The translations under genes and the position numbers were made by a program. From Conus ventricosus (lineage: Eukaryota > Mollusca > Gastropoda > Neogastropoda > Conidae): a DNA stretch of 64,000 nt. Below are positions 43,330 to 54,240 of this stretch, in pieces (position 1 is the first letter of the stretch; every line of letters starts with the position of its first letter). The notes beneath the pieces are model-generated. The model was not told the DNA's origin. It saw only the letters and a program-made list of their open reading frames with translations, and ran no database searches. The stretch spans positions 40,433,599 through 40,497,598 of the forward strand of contig CM031626.1 of NCBI GenBank assembly GCA_018398815.1, in the 5' to 3' direction.

Positions 43330-44600
43330 ATCCTCTGCAGACTACCATTTCTTAAATTTAGAAATTAACCGTTTTTAAGAGTCAATTTTACGTTTCTGTT
43401 CATATTAGTTGTCTCTCATTGATCAGCGTGTAAAACTTCACCTGTATACCAAATTTCATCAAGAAAGGTCTAAATTTAGAAAAAAACGGATCTAACGGTG
43501 TTAACGCTCAATTTTAAGTTTCTGTTCGTGTAAGTTGTATATCATTGTTCAGCGTGTAAAACTGTTATCTGTATACCGAATTTCATCAGGAACAGTCTAA
43601 ATTTATATAATAACGGCTTTTAACGGTCAATTTTTACGTTTCCGTTCGTGTAGGTTGTATATCATTGTTCAGCGTGTAAAACTGCATCTGTATACCGAAT
43701 TTCATCAAGAACGGTCTAAATTTATATAAATAACTGTTTTTAACGGTCAATTTTGTTTCGGTTTTGTGTAAGTTGTATATCATTGTTAAGCATTTAAAAC
43801 TACACCTGTATACCAAATTTCACCAAGAAAGGTCTAAATTTAGAAAAAATAATGATAAATTTAAAAGGGTTTTCAATGGTAATTTTAAGTTTTGTTCTTT
43901 TTGTTTCTTTTTAAAAGGTCTTTTTTTAAAGTTTCGGCTCGGAAAGTTGAAAAAATTTGTTCAGGGTAAAACTGCTTTTAATATGATTTAAATCAAGAAC
44001 GGTCAAAAATTTAAATTAATAAGGGTTTTTTAAATGGCCCAATTTTAAGTTTGGGTTTTTCGTGTAAGTTGTATTCATTTTTAAACTTTTTAAAACCCAA
44101 CCTGGTCCCAAAATTTCATAAGAAAGGCAAAATTTAAAAAATAAGCTTTTAACGGTGTTATCTTTAAATTTGAAATTAAGGGTTTTTTTTTCGGTGTTTT
44201 AATTTTCTGTTCATTTAGTTGTACTCTTTGATCGTGTGAAAAACTGCCCCTGCATTAAAAATTTCATCAAGAAAGGGTTTAAAATTTAAAAGGGGAAAAA
44301 AAACGGATTTTAAACGGTTTTTTAACGTCAATTTTAAGTTTCCGTTCGGAAAGTTGCTTCGTGTTCAGCGTGTAAAACTGCATCTGTTTTACGAATTTTA
44401 TCAGGAACGGTCTAAATTTATATAATAAGGGTTTTAACGGTCAATTTTCAGTTTCGGTTCGTGTAAGTTGTATTTCATTGTTGAGCATTTAAAACTACAC
44501 CAGTATACCAATTTCATCAAGAAAGGTCTAAAATTAGAAAATAACGCTTTTTAACGGTGATAAATAACGGTCATAAAATTATCGAATGACCCAATGTTAT
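43330..44600. repeat. ~122-bp minisatellite, about ten units
   Basis: Each unit contains TTAACGGTCAATTTTAAGTT, CTGTTCGTGTAAGTTGTATA, CATTGTTCAGCGTGTAAAAC and ACCGAATTTCATCAAGAA. CAGCGTGTAAAACT recurs near 43,422, 43,549 and 43,670, giving a period of 121-127. Units between about 43,850 and 44,350 are smeared into T, A and G runs. The same array closes the window at 63,420-64,000. No coding frame is conserved across units. Confidence 0.85.
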
Positions 44601-44695
44601 CCACAGTATGTCCCTCTAGAATCATGCCAAGTTTGGTGGCGATCCGATGACTCCCTTTGCCACCAACGTCAGAAAAGTATTTTGATCGTTTTTAG

Positions 44696-44711
44696 GGGGG
44701 GGGGGGGGGGT
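44696..44711. repeat. Poly-G run
   Basis: Fifteen or so G residues in the repeat flank just left of the Polinton. Confidence 0.9.
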
Positions 44712-44806
44712 ACGTGTTGTTAACGGTTTTAACGGTCATAAATAACTGTCGTAGAAACTGTCCAGTGACTCTATGTTACTCGGGATATGCCCCTCTAGCT
44801 TCGATG

Positions 44807-44812
44807 TACCTA
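44807..44812. repeat. Polinton target site duplication, left
   Basis: TACCTA, identical to 61,260-61,265. Polintons characteristically make 6-bp duplications. Confidence 0.8.
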
Positions 44813-45062
44813 AGAGAATGTAAAAATGCGGGTTTAAGACCGCCCATCTTATTTTGCACGAAAACCCCCCTTTTCACTTTACAAATCACGTCCATCACAT
44901 GTCAGTTTTGACCAAATTTAACACCTGTTTTCCCAAAAAATTAACACCTCAAAACCATCATATATTGACAAAATTAGCACATTGAAACGGGGGTTTCCGT
45001 GCAGAATAACATGGGTGATCGTGAACCAACATATTTACATTCTCTCCAGGAACATAAAAAAT
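44813..45062 (+). repeat. Polinton left terminal inverted repeat
   Basis: Begins AGAGAATGTAAAAATGCGGG and includes ACATGTCAGTTTTGACC, TTAACACCTCAAAACCATCA, TTAGCACATTGAAACGGGGG and AATAACATGGGTGATCGTG. Each segment is matched, reverse-complemented and in the same order, at 61,008-61,259. In protein-primed elements these ends are the replication origins. Confidence 0.9.
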
Positions 45063-45447
45063 TAAACGCCCCGCGGGACTGAGCCCTTCTTACTCTTTTT
45101 AATATGCTCTTCTACTTCTAGATCTATTAATAAATCAGAACTGGTTTTTCATCTTGTGTGTATGCTGTGCGCCCACACAACCATCTTGAATAGAAACTAT
45201 AGAGCCGTTTAGCTATTTATCAATTTTTGGCAGCAGATGGGTGTGTGAGCGCACACACTGCATCGTCTCGTGCGCGACCGAAGCCCGGACAGCAACAGCG
45301 GCTACTCTAGCCTATTTATAACCAGTAGAGTATTTTAGAACATTCGATGTAGGGACGCATCTTCCACGCGTAAACCGCCTATCAAATCAAGTGCCGAGCT
45401 TAAATCACGTGACATTTTGTTTTCATTAACTGTCTCACCATTTTACA
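45063..45447. other. Polinton left subterminal region
   Basis: No recognised gene. It contains CATCTTGTGTGTATGCTGTG and other unremarkable sequence, with a short (GTGCT)n run just inside the following frame. Confidence 0.45.
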
Positions 45448-46375
45448 TTGGAGAGCCGTGCCGTTCAGGCGTACGAGAGAGACTGTGCTGTGCTGTGCTG
45501 TGATTTTGCCAAAATATTTATGTCTCAAGACAGCATTTCTTTAGAATTAGAGAGAGAACTTCTGGAATCGCAAGTTGCTCATCAAAATCTATTAGATTTC
45601 TCAACACAGCCATCAACTTTAATTCTACCTGACATGGATCAAGCTTTTACTTTTCAACAAGCTTAAATCTCCCGTTACCACCGCCAAACACCGGCGGAAT
45701 TGTGGACAGAGGAAGAAAGGGGTATTTTGCAAGAGAATCAAGACTACTTTAAAAAAATGACAGAAATAATTGAAAAGATTAAAAGGGAAGGACCACAGGA
45801 TTTGCCAAAGAAGCCTAAAAGAAAGCTTGAGCAATTGTTAAAAGAAAAGAAAGGAGACAAAAAGGAGAACAGATCTTTCAACACCACAAGAATTACATAA
45901 CTATCTTATGGCAAATCAGGCTGACATTCAATCGGCTATTCCAGAGAAGCTTTTACTGATCAGATATTTTCCAAAACAACAAATGAAGCTGAAATTGTAG
46001 AAAGACTACAAAAAGGGATGAGAAATTTGAGGAGGCAAGATGCACAGTCCTTGCTGATTTACGTTCAGTTTGGCAACTTCTTGATTTTGTGTAACAATGG
46101 CATGAAAATGAAAGGAAAGAAGGGAGAGTGAAGGAAACATGGACTGTTTGGTTGAAAGCAAAAACCGGGTATTTGATGTTTACGCACGAAAATTACGTGC
46201 TGTTGCGAGCGTTCTTTTTGGTTACCCAGGATTTTATGTTGTAGGACTTCCCTTTCGTTTTATTTCTGGCAAGCTGAATAAAATCAAAGCCATGCTGCAA
46301 GTTCCAGAATTTGCACAGCACTGGAGACAAGATCCACACATAGCAAGTACAAGCGAGCTCCAGCAATCCCAGTAA
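45448..46375 (+). pseudogene. First Polinton ORF, frameshifted; unknown function
   Basis: Three adjoining frames on the plus strand appear to be one broken gene. The N-terminal piece (45,448-45,666) is acidic with SQDSISLELERELLESQVAH. After a shift, a Lys/Glu-rich probable coiled coil follows (45,700-45,900: LWTEEERGILQENQDYFKKM and KRKLEQLLKEKKGDKKE). The C-terminal piece (46,139-46,375) has VYARKLRAVAS, LFGYPGFYVVGLPF and KLNKIKAMLQV. I recall similar compact helical domains in proteins next to animal Polintons but cannot name the family. Function unknown; perhaps a virion or DNA-binding protein. Confidence 0.6.
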
Positions 46376-46838
46376 TCGTTAACGGCGGAAGGCAACAGTT
46401 GAATCACAGCCTAAAAATAGAACCGATAAACGCGTTAACGGTGACCTACTTGCTGGCATTTTTACTCCTGTCCCATGGCTTGCTGTTGTGGTTGGCCGCT
46501 TCAACGTTTTTACCCATTCATCGCCTCAATTCACCTGCTTAAAGGCTGTCTCAGACGGCTGCTGAGAGAACTTTGAAGAGATCTTGAGGTTATTGATTCA
46601 GGACTCTAATAAGTGATTTTAGCGGCCGTCTCGAATTTACGTCGTTCAAGTGCATACCACAAAAGCCCCTTTCACCCTTCCCCCCCACGCACCATCCTGT
46701 CTATTGTGTGTGAATGTTTCTTGTGTGTGTGTGTGTGTGGTGCGTGCGTGCGTGCGATCCAGATCATGTCTATAGCACAAAAACAGAGAAACTTATTAAT
46801 TAATTTTTTTAATTTATGATTTTTTTTTGGGTTTAAAA
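46376..46838. other. Intergenic, with (GT)n
   Basis: Contains GTGTGTGTGTGTG at about 46,722-46,740 and TGCGTGCGTGCG. No gene is evident. Confidence 0.5.
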
Positions 46839-47166
46839 ATGAAGGCCGAATTAGCAACAGAGCTTATTAATATACTTTACGAGTTGGATTGGGAGAGGGG
46901 GGCGATAAAGATCAGTTAAAAACAGGCTTGAAGAATTAATTACTGATCTTTTTAATCGTATAGACAGCGAGAAGATGTATTGGAAGCTATCGGCAAAATA
47001 CCAGAGTTTTGGCCTAAACCAATTATAAAATTGTTTGCTATTATAGTTGATTTAAAATGGCTCCTGAAGATGTTAATCTGACTGTTTCTACTACCCCTGA
47101 AGGAGTAGCTATTCGCTTTAATGAAGATCATGTTTTACAATTAGATAAGACTATGAATAAGAGTTG
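46839..47166 (+). pseudogene. Small Polinton ORF, frameshifted
   Basis: Begins ATG with KAELATELINILYELDWE, breaks in a G6 run at about 46,898, continues in other frames with NRLEELITDLFNRID and AIGKIPEFWPKP, and ends with VNLTVSTTPEGVAIRFNEDH. The composition (acidic, helical) resembles the intact neighbouring gene at 47,206. No known domain is recognised. Confidence 0.5.
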
Positions 47167-47205
47167 AATTTACAATTGTTTTTTTATTTATTTTATATTA
47201 ACAAA

Positions 47206-47469
47206 ATGGCTGCCGAGCTTAGTGAATCTGATTTAAAAGATTGTAATGAACTATTTGACGAAACAATGAAATTATTAAAAATTGATTTTAGTGAATTTGG
47301 CTTTGAGAATGATGTAGACAATATAATAAAAGATAACAGTGAACTATTTAACGAAGCAATCAAAATGATAAACATTGACTGTAGTGATTCAGAAAAAGCT
47401 AAAATATTGGCGGGTGTTATTGTAAGGCTAACGTGTCTTGAAGTGTTGCGGCACTTGGGCGAAGAATAA
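47206..47469 (+). CDS. Intact small acidic Polinton protein, unknown function (87 residues)
   Basis: The frame runs from ATGGCTGCCGAGCTTAGTG to TAA without disruption. A longer in-frame start at 47,164 adds a hydrophobic stretch (LQLFFYLFYI) that I think is intergenic AT-rich DNA, because AAAATGGCTGCC is a good animal start context. The protein is acidic and contains an internal duplication: DLKDCNELFDETMKLLKIDFSE is echoed by DNSELFNEAIKMINIDCSD about 35 residues later. No catalytic motif is seen. Role unknown; possibly a small regulatory or structural protein of the element. Confidence 0.6.
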   Translation: MAAELSESDLKDCNELFDETMKLLKIDFSEFGFENDVDNIIKDNSELFNEAIKMINIDCSDSEKAKILAGVIVRLTCLEVLRHLGEE

Positions 47470-48450
47470 AATGCCTGTTTTACTTACTTTGATTTACGTT
47501 TATTTTTTAATCTGCGTAAATATTGTGGCTTTAAAAAGGACGACTACAAGTAATTCGAGGCCCGGAAAAAACGATATACGAAAGGAAGAAATATTTAGCA
47601 GGCGACAAAACAATTAAGTATTTGTTCAGTGAAGTAGAAATCTTTATTATTTACCCTACAAAACGTTATTGAAACTGTAGCACATGCTATCTCTTAAAAT
47701 CCCAGCAGTTCTTCTGATGGAGCGCCAAGTAAAAGCTGCTGTTGACCGTTCTGATTGATTTTATAACGCACGATGATAAACATGCAGTCTGGTGTCAAAC
47801 AAGGCAGAAAGAAGAAATCAAGTATCACGACTTTAACTCTAATGGGATGATACATGCTTACACCAGTTTAACCATGCAAGTGGGAGGCAAAGTTAGCGGC
47901 CCCCCCCCCCCCCCCCCCAAACGGGTTATGGTTGGGTCTGAGGGTTAAGTTCTGAAATCAAATGAAGACATACAAAGTTATAGCCTATAGTTGGGCAATT
48001 CTTACGTTCCTTCTAGGCAAAAGAGTTAGTTTTAAACGAGCAGTCTTTAATAAAAATAAAAAACAACCCCCCATTTTAAATTAATTCTGGACAAAAATGT
48101 GTTTTATGTGGACCTGTGTTTAGCAATCTACACCGTTAAAATAAATCATGCAAACTGTGTTTCAATTATGAAACCAATATAAGCAAGAGCTGTTCTTTGA
48201 TATCATAACCTTTCCAGTAAGTATAGAATGCATATTACAGTTTGAATGAGCAAACCAAAACCATAATCACTGTAATGATACAATGGTCTGTAGAGGCCAA
48301 TATAGTGCCTCTAAGGGTTTCTCCAAAGCTCCCCCTTATGGAGGAATAACTTGACAAACATGTTGACTTGATACTGTGTTGCCGATGTTACAAAAGAGTC
48401 ATTATGTATTTAATCAGAACAATAAGCTGACCGTTAGAATATACGTCAAA
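47470..48450. other. Polinton interior, no identified gene
   Basis: A plus-strand frame from 47,471 (PVLLTLIYVYFLICVNIVAL) suggests a short hydrophobic N-terminus followed by a basic tail. Another at 47,742-47,948 reads VWCQTRQKEEIKYHDFNSNG before an eighteen-base poly-C run at about 47,901-47,918. Neither is assignable. Confidence 0.4.
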
Positions 48451-48459
48451 ACATAAATC

Positions 48460-50950
48460 TTGAATGGAGCTTGTGTAGAAGGTGTTTGCGCTGAATCCCA
48501 ACTATTAGAAAGCAGCTGGCGAACATTAAAAACTCGTTGTATAAAGTATTGTAGGTCTGCGGAACCAACTCATACACCTAAACCGGGGTATAAGGTTAGT
48601 TTTTAGAATATACACAAAAAGGAATGAGGTCCAGACGTAGTTTTATGCTGAATTTGGACTGGTCGTTCTTACCGCAGTACTTTTGGCCTGCAAACAGCAA
48701 GAACAGAAAACATCATTATTACTCACCATAGATCTGTTCTTATGAGTTTATTGTTGTTAGGTCAGACGGTCAAACACACAACACCTGAGATTTACAGAGG
48801 CCCAAACAGCAGCCAGCAGATTTCTAGATCAGATGAAACACTTCGCAATCAGTTATCCAACCATCTAATCTTTCGACATTGTTATGACTTCCTGAGACCA
48901 AAGAAACGTTATGGTCATTACACCACTGTTGATTTGTTATAAAGATTTTAATTAGGCACGTCCGTAAGTGACTCGATAACAATTCCTGGAAAGTTCAGGA
49001 GGGGCTGAGCACAACAATTGTACATCTTCAGCTTAAGGTTGACCCTAATGACATGGAAAATGCCTTTCTTCTTTCATAACTACGGAGAGCTACGATTCTC
49101 ATTTGATCATGCAAGCAGTGACTTCTGAATATAAGAGGGTTACCTGCATTGCACAGTCTTCAGAAAAGTACATGACTTTTAATCTGGACTCTTTATCCTT
49201 TTATGACCTCTGCCCAAATCTGATGGTAGATTTAGATATGTTAGCAGGATCGCACAAGACTTTCCATCACTAAACATTACTTTGTCACATCTTTAGTGCG
49301 TAAACGAGTTTACCCCTATGAATACATGAACTCGTGGGATTGGTTGATGAAGACTCGACTTCCTCCTAAGGTGCTTTCTTTTCTCAGTCTTAGAGGGCAA
49401 AGTACATAAACTGACTCTGACTACGAATTAAGCCGAAAGCATGGACAGATTGACACTGTGAAACGATGGGCGACTCTCATGAACAAATTTATTGGCTGAG
49501 GGTGCTTATGCCAGGACGTCTTTCAAATTACTATCTCATGGCATGAAACATTACACTTAGATCATCACATTACATCTCTGCCGCCACAGGGCCTATCTTG
49601 GGATGCTTTCTTAAAGTCTCACACATTTCAGTTTGACTTTATATCTGATTTACCACACTCCAGATGATTAAGCCGGCGTGAGGGGAGGTATTAGCATGGC
49701 CTAACATCCTTACTGCCCATAGCTAACAACAATTATTTAGACGACTATGACCCCATATAACCATCCAACTATCTTATGTACTTAGACGCAACAATCTCTA
49801 TGGGATGGGCCATGAGTCAACCGCTCCACTTGAGAAAATTTAAAATGATAAAGGCCCTCATCAATGATTTATTACTGGGTAGGTGTGTTGTCACAGCTTA
49901 CGCCTGATAATCACAGCAGGACTAATCTTGGATGTAGACTTAGAATATCCTAAAGTATTACACGATCTCACAAACGATTACCCCCTTAGCCGCAGAAGAT
50001 TAAAGATGAGTCCTATTGAACCGCCTAAACTTGATTCCCATTCTTTGCTCACCAAAAAAACTATAAGTATGTGTGTCAGACAGGACTCCTACAAGTCTGT
50101 ATCTAAGACACGGACTTAAACGAAGAGCTGTTTCATAGGAATCATTGCTTTGGACCAAGACCCTTTATGAGGACATACCATTCCAAGATAAGACAACTGA
50201 TCTTAGACCCAAGCCACTTGACGCTTCAGAATATAATGACTTTCTTTATTCTGAATGAACAACAGCTGTTTGTTAAAACCATTGGAGAACGTACAACAAC
50301 CGCAAAGATGTTAAAATTAGTTACAAAGAAAACCAAGCAATTAAGTTGCACTCTAAAACTAACTATCAAGACTTAAGATGATGTAACGACAGCTTGGTTG
50401 GCATTAGGATGAAGAAAAAGGATGTTAAGTTTGACAAGCCGGATGTTTATCGGCTTGACTGTATAGAGTTGTCAAAGTTATTGATTGTTAGAATTTCTTG
50501 TACGAATACTTTAAACCGCTGTTACCAGGCGCAAGAGTATTTCTCAGACACTGATTGTTTTCATTCTAGACGTTCCACAGAAGACTTTATAAGGATTTTG
50601 AAACAGAAGTAGTAAAGGAAATGATGGTTGGTACGACACATGTGACTATCCTTAAGACAGTCCTTTTACATTCACCAGTGAACAAGAAAGTGATTGGAAA
50701 GATGACGGATGTGAACTTAATGGGACAGTTATAAAAGGGTATATGTTGGTTTGGGCAATGATGTATAGCGTTAGCCAGCCAGACTTCTGTTTATGAAAGA
50801 AGGACTAAGCTAGTATAGGAAGTTGTCAAAATAATATATCTCACGGATAACTACAAGCAAGCTCTCTTGAAAACACAAGTATTTTATCACACAAATGTTA
50901 ATCTGCACTCTACTCTTTCATCTTAGTAAACACAACTGCCTGTTAACATG
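48460..50950 (+). pseudogene. Protein-primed DNA polymerase B (Polinton pPolB), many frameshifts
   Basis: Fragments lie collinear with the family. Exonuclease side: SYDSHLIMQAV and SSEKYMTFNLDSL (49,095-49,190). Linker: RVYPYEYMNSWDW and LPPKVLSFL (49,305-49,390). Polymerase: PQGLSWDAFLKSHT (49,580-49,620), NYLMYLDA then GWAMSQPL (49,770-49,830, the palm motif region), DLEYPKVLHDLTNDYPLS (49,935-49,990), VGIRMKKKDVKFDKP (50,393-50,440), and FSDTDCFHSRRSTEDF near 50,550, where the catalytic DTDS box has Cys for Ser. ELNGTVIKGY lies near 50,715. This enzyme normally copies the element from a protein primer at the inverted repeats. At least six frame changes and several stops make it inactive here. 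Confidence 0.9.
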
Positions 50951-51049
50951 AGTCATAGGTCTCGAACATTAACAAGAGAACTTTCGTCAATCCTGAGTTC
51001 TCATTGCTGTAGGGCACTGGAGAACTTGAAAAGATTAACTTGACTGACT
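50951..51049. other. Short spacer after pPolB
   Basis: No recognised feature. Confidence 0.4.
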
Positions 51050-51320
51050 AATACTTAAAGAACCTAACTAGTACTTATTAAGAAAACCTATCATGAACTT
51101 ACTTAAGAAAATAACAAAGAACTTAACTTTAAAACCTAACGAGTACTTATTTTAAGAACATAATAGTACGTATTTAAGAACCTAACGAGTAATTAAAATG
51201 AACTTATATTTAACATGTATTTAACTTGTAATTTACTTGTAGTTACTTAAATAAGTACTTTCTATTTAACTAACGTACTTGTACTTATTTAGTTCTTAAC
51301 TTGTACTTTTTATCTAGGTC
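51050..51320. repeat. AT-rich short-motif array with imperfect dyad symmetry
   Basis: AGTACTTATTAAG/CTAACGAGTACTTATTT motifs occupy the left half (51,060-51,195), and the mirrored ACTTGTACTTATTTAGTTC-type motifs the right half (51,215-51,310). The halves are roughly complementary. It lies between pPolB and the next genes and could be a transcription stop or a replication-related structure, or simple decay. Confidence 0.5.
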
Positions 51321-52780
51321 TTAAAACTATTCCATAGATAATGGCGTCTACTGCAGGAGGTTGCTCTTTTTTTGCAGAAGTTGGTTCTTCTTTTACAGTG
51401 GGATCTTGTGCGCGTTGTTGTTAGGTATGGTGTTTATTTGTTTGCTACAAAAACCACCCTAACAACAGCAGCATCACCAATACATAATGATACATCTTAG
51501 TGTTTGATTGTGAGTTGTGTTGATGTTAATTTGTGGTGTTGTTGGCCGGTGGCGTATGCTGTATTAATACTCTATCAATTTTTGTTTTGCGGATTGGTTT
51601 GTTTTCTCAGTCTTGTTCAATTCAGCTTAGTTTACGCCAGCCTCAACACGCCCAGGATTTTTAGCCTTCTGTAACATTATCACTTGCGATACATTCACTT
51701 GAGGGAATTCACTTGCTCTGTGGAAGGTTCTGCGGATTGTCCTGTAGCGTTTTTTTCCTGATCGCTTCTTTTTTTATTACAATTAAATTTAAATGATCAA
51801 AAATTAATATGATTAAACGCACCTAATTTTTCCCAGGATGAATGGGCCAACATCGTCCCATATATCTGTAATACATGTCACATGCAAGAGTTTCTAAGGA
51901 ACTTGTTTTTAAAAACCGGATTCTTGTGATTAGTCGTGTTTTAAATCTTCTTCTGAATCTACCGGCGCTTATCTTACTTACTAACTTAGCATATAAACTA
52001 ATCATTGTCTGAACCCACTGATCTAACCATTTTTGACCCTAGCTGTGCTTCGTACATGCGTAGCCCTTCAACGTCTGAAGTTAGGCAGTTGCTGAATCTG
52101 TTCAATATTAGTTCAAAACCTACATACTGTCTAGTTTTTCCACTCGCAGCTAGAGAATATATTCTTTTCTTTATGGCAGTTGTCTACGGTGGTAGTAGCT
52201 TGCCCCTCACACTTTAATAGTTCGTCACAAATCCATTTTTTAACTATAAAAAATAATATAATACTTTTAAAACCATTGGCGTTTAAAGTTGGTTATTTAA
52301 TGCGTGCCTAGCGTTGGTGTTATAGTTTATTCAACCCTTGACAAAATTGTTTGTTAGGGTAAAACCGGACACCGTGGGGAAGATAGAAGTTTCGCCTAAC
52401 TAGTTTGCATCTTTATTTTAGCTTTAACAACAAAAAGAATATCTGATAAACGCAATAGACCAGCCTTTCGTATTATGATTTATTTTAATTATTTTTTTAG
52501 TTATTAAAAAAAGATGATTGAAAAAAAAGATTTTCAATACGATTTTTACCCACTCTGTTGTAATTAGTGGCCTTTAGTATAGGTTATAGCGTGTTAGCAA
52601 AAAAAAAAAACATGTTTAGAAGAAGACGGCTGAGCTAGGACGGTTAGACTTTGAGGCGTTGTCAAGGTTATGTTGTAATTTCTGCAGGGATTGCGTCTAA
52701 AAAAACCTTCTTGTTGCCAGGGGATTTATCCCAGAAAATATTAGTTCGTAGAATAGGTTAATTAATAAGAAAATATTTAT
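51321..52780. other. Polinton interior, possible minus-strand gene remnant
   Basis: On the minus strand, 52,150-52,010 reads TRQYVGFELILNRFSNCLTS and AQLGSKMVRSVG, then in the next frame 52,005-51,823 gives SAGRFRRRFKTRLITRIRF. Together they suggest one shifted gene with a basic C-terminus. The plus strand has only short frames. Function unknown. Confidence 0.35.
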
Positions 52781-53109
52781 ATAAAGATGGCGGGAGTAGT
52801 TATGTTGGTACAGAGGATGCTATTGTTAATGCTTTAGCCTTCTCTGGAAAAATTATTGTTTAGTAAAATTGCGGGTCCGATGAAGAAAGAGAACGCCATT
52901 ATAAGCATTAGAAGAGCAGCTAAGGCAAGGGACGCTTATGAGTAGTACGAATTCTCCCTAGACTTTATTAATATAAAAAAGTTAAGGGAACAGGGACATG
53001 CAGAGCACACATTTACAGGACGTTGATGAGGCATTGAATCGAGTATTACTTAGGCAGGAAAGAAGTTTCTAAATCCACCGCTCCAGAACTGTTTCTCACT
53101 TTTATGAAC

Positions 53110-53206
53110 CATCAGAAGAAACAGACAAATAGCGAATTGGTTTATGTGGGTGCTATGGGGTGCAATCATTCTTCTCGCATATTCTCAATCTAAAAATTAT
53201 AGTTAA
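53110..53206 (+). pseudogene. Short hydrophobic segment just upstream of integrase
   Basis: The plus strand reads NWFMWVLWGAIILLAYSQS then a stop, a single membrane-spanning type segment in which the preceding frame (52,930-53,110) is broken. It may be the end of a small membrane protein of the element. No homology claimed. Confidence 0.35.
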
Positions 53207-53229
53207 AATGAAAATAAGAGATTAGTTAA

Positions 53230-54240
53230 ATTATGGATAAAAATTATTATTCTCTAAAGGTTTTTGGAAAGGAAGACTGCTATTGAAAAAACTGGTTAAA
53301 GCTGATAGAGTGTTCTTAATCAGATGCGAAAAGACTGGCTTTCAAAACAAGCATGTTGGCAAATATATCTGCCGCTCCCATAAAGAATAATAAGGGACTA
53401 GATTTGTTAACTCTGTTCCAAATGCACCCACCAGATGGACTTGCTGTATCTTCCACATGACAAAGAGAAGAAAAAAGTTTAAGTATGCTCTGACAGTTGT
53501 TGGACATGGCTTCAAGATACCAAAGGACGCTGAACCATTTAACGGATTAAAAGACCTCAACTGCTGTGGCTGTGGCTTTACAAACAGATATACATGCGAG
53601 GCCATTATAGTATCTAGGTTGATCCAGGTTGATGAATGGAAAAGAGTTTAAGGCTCTGCCTAATCCCAGTTGTTTTTAAAACATCAAGTTGCAGTTAGGA
53701 GGAGGGATCCCAGGCAAACCATCGATCACATAGCGCTCCTAGAAGAAAATTTATAAATCTTGCTGAAGATGTTTACCTATCAATATCACAGAAAATTTAT
53801 GGACAGAACACCTAACACTGAACTGGGGTTAGGAGATGCCGGCAGTCTTACATGCCATGATCAATGAAGATTTTTTTATGCAACATGGTTGAAACCAGTA
53901 AACGCGGATTAACTTTAAAAAAAATTAGCCATTATGTAGATGTGCTGGGGACTCAAAAAACTCTTGCCGTTTGGACTATATAAGTAAGAGATGGTATGCT
54001 ACTGGGAGAGGCATAGGCGCGATGTTAGAATTAGAGCCACGCCAGAATCCCCTTATGATGCGTAGATGTATACTATGAAGTTGAAAGAATCATAAAAACG
54101 ATCCTCCCGTAGATTATTTAAGAGAAAACTCCCTTTCCTCTCTTGTGGTGTACTACGTATAAAAGGCCTGCCCTAAAAGATCGTTGGTATCGCGAAGTGC
54201 TGCATGTTGTCCCACCAAACCACAGTGAGTTTAACAAAAT
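53230..54240 (+). pseudogene. Polinton retrovirus-type (rve) integrase, frameshifted
   Basis: Plus-strand fragments in family order. N-terminal: YYSL and KKLVKADRV (53,235-53,305), then RKDWLSKQACWQIYLPLP (53,323-53,380). Core: HQMDLLYLPHDK (53,430-53,462, first catalytic Asp), KFKYALTVVG (53,475-53,505), QVDPG-like sequence at about 53,620 (second Asp), LLEENL near 53,745 (Glu), FTYQYHRKFMDRTPNTE (53,772-53,822). C-terminal: KNDPPVDYLREN and DRWYREVLHVVPPN (54,095-54,225). It inserts the linear element with 6-bp staggered joining in active relatives. Frames change several times, so it is not functional. Confidence 0.88.

Noticed and set aside
44807..44813. Alternative 5-bp (ACCTA) target duplication with a one-base longer inverted repeat
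   Set aside because: Cannot be excluded from this sequence, but 6 bp fits the Polinton family and is an exact match, so it is preferred.
51345..51425. Short frame starting ATGGCGTCTACTGCAGG
   Set aside because: Only 27 codons, stops at once, no homologue or context.
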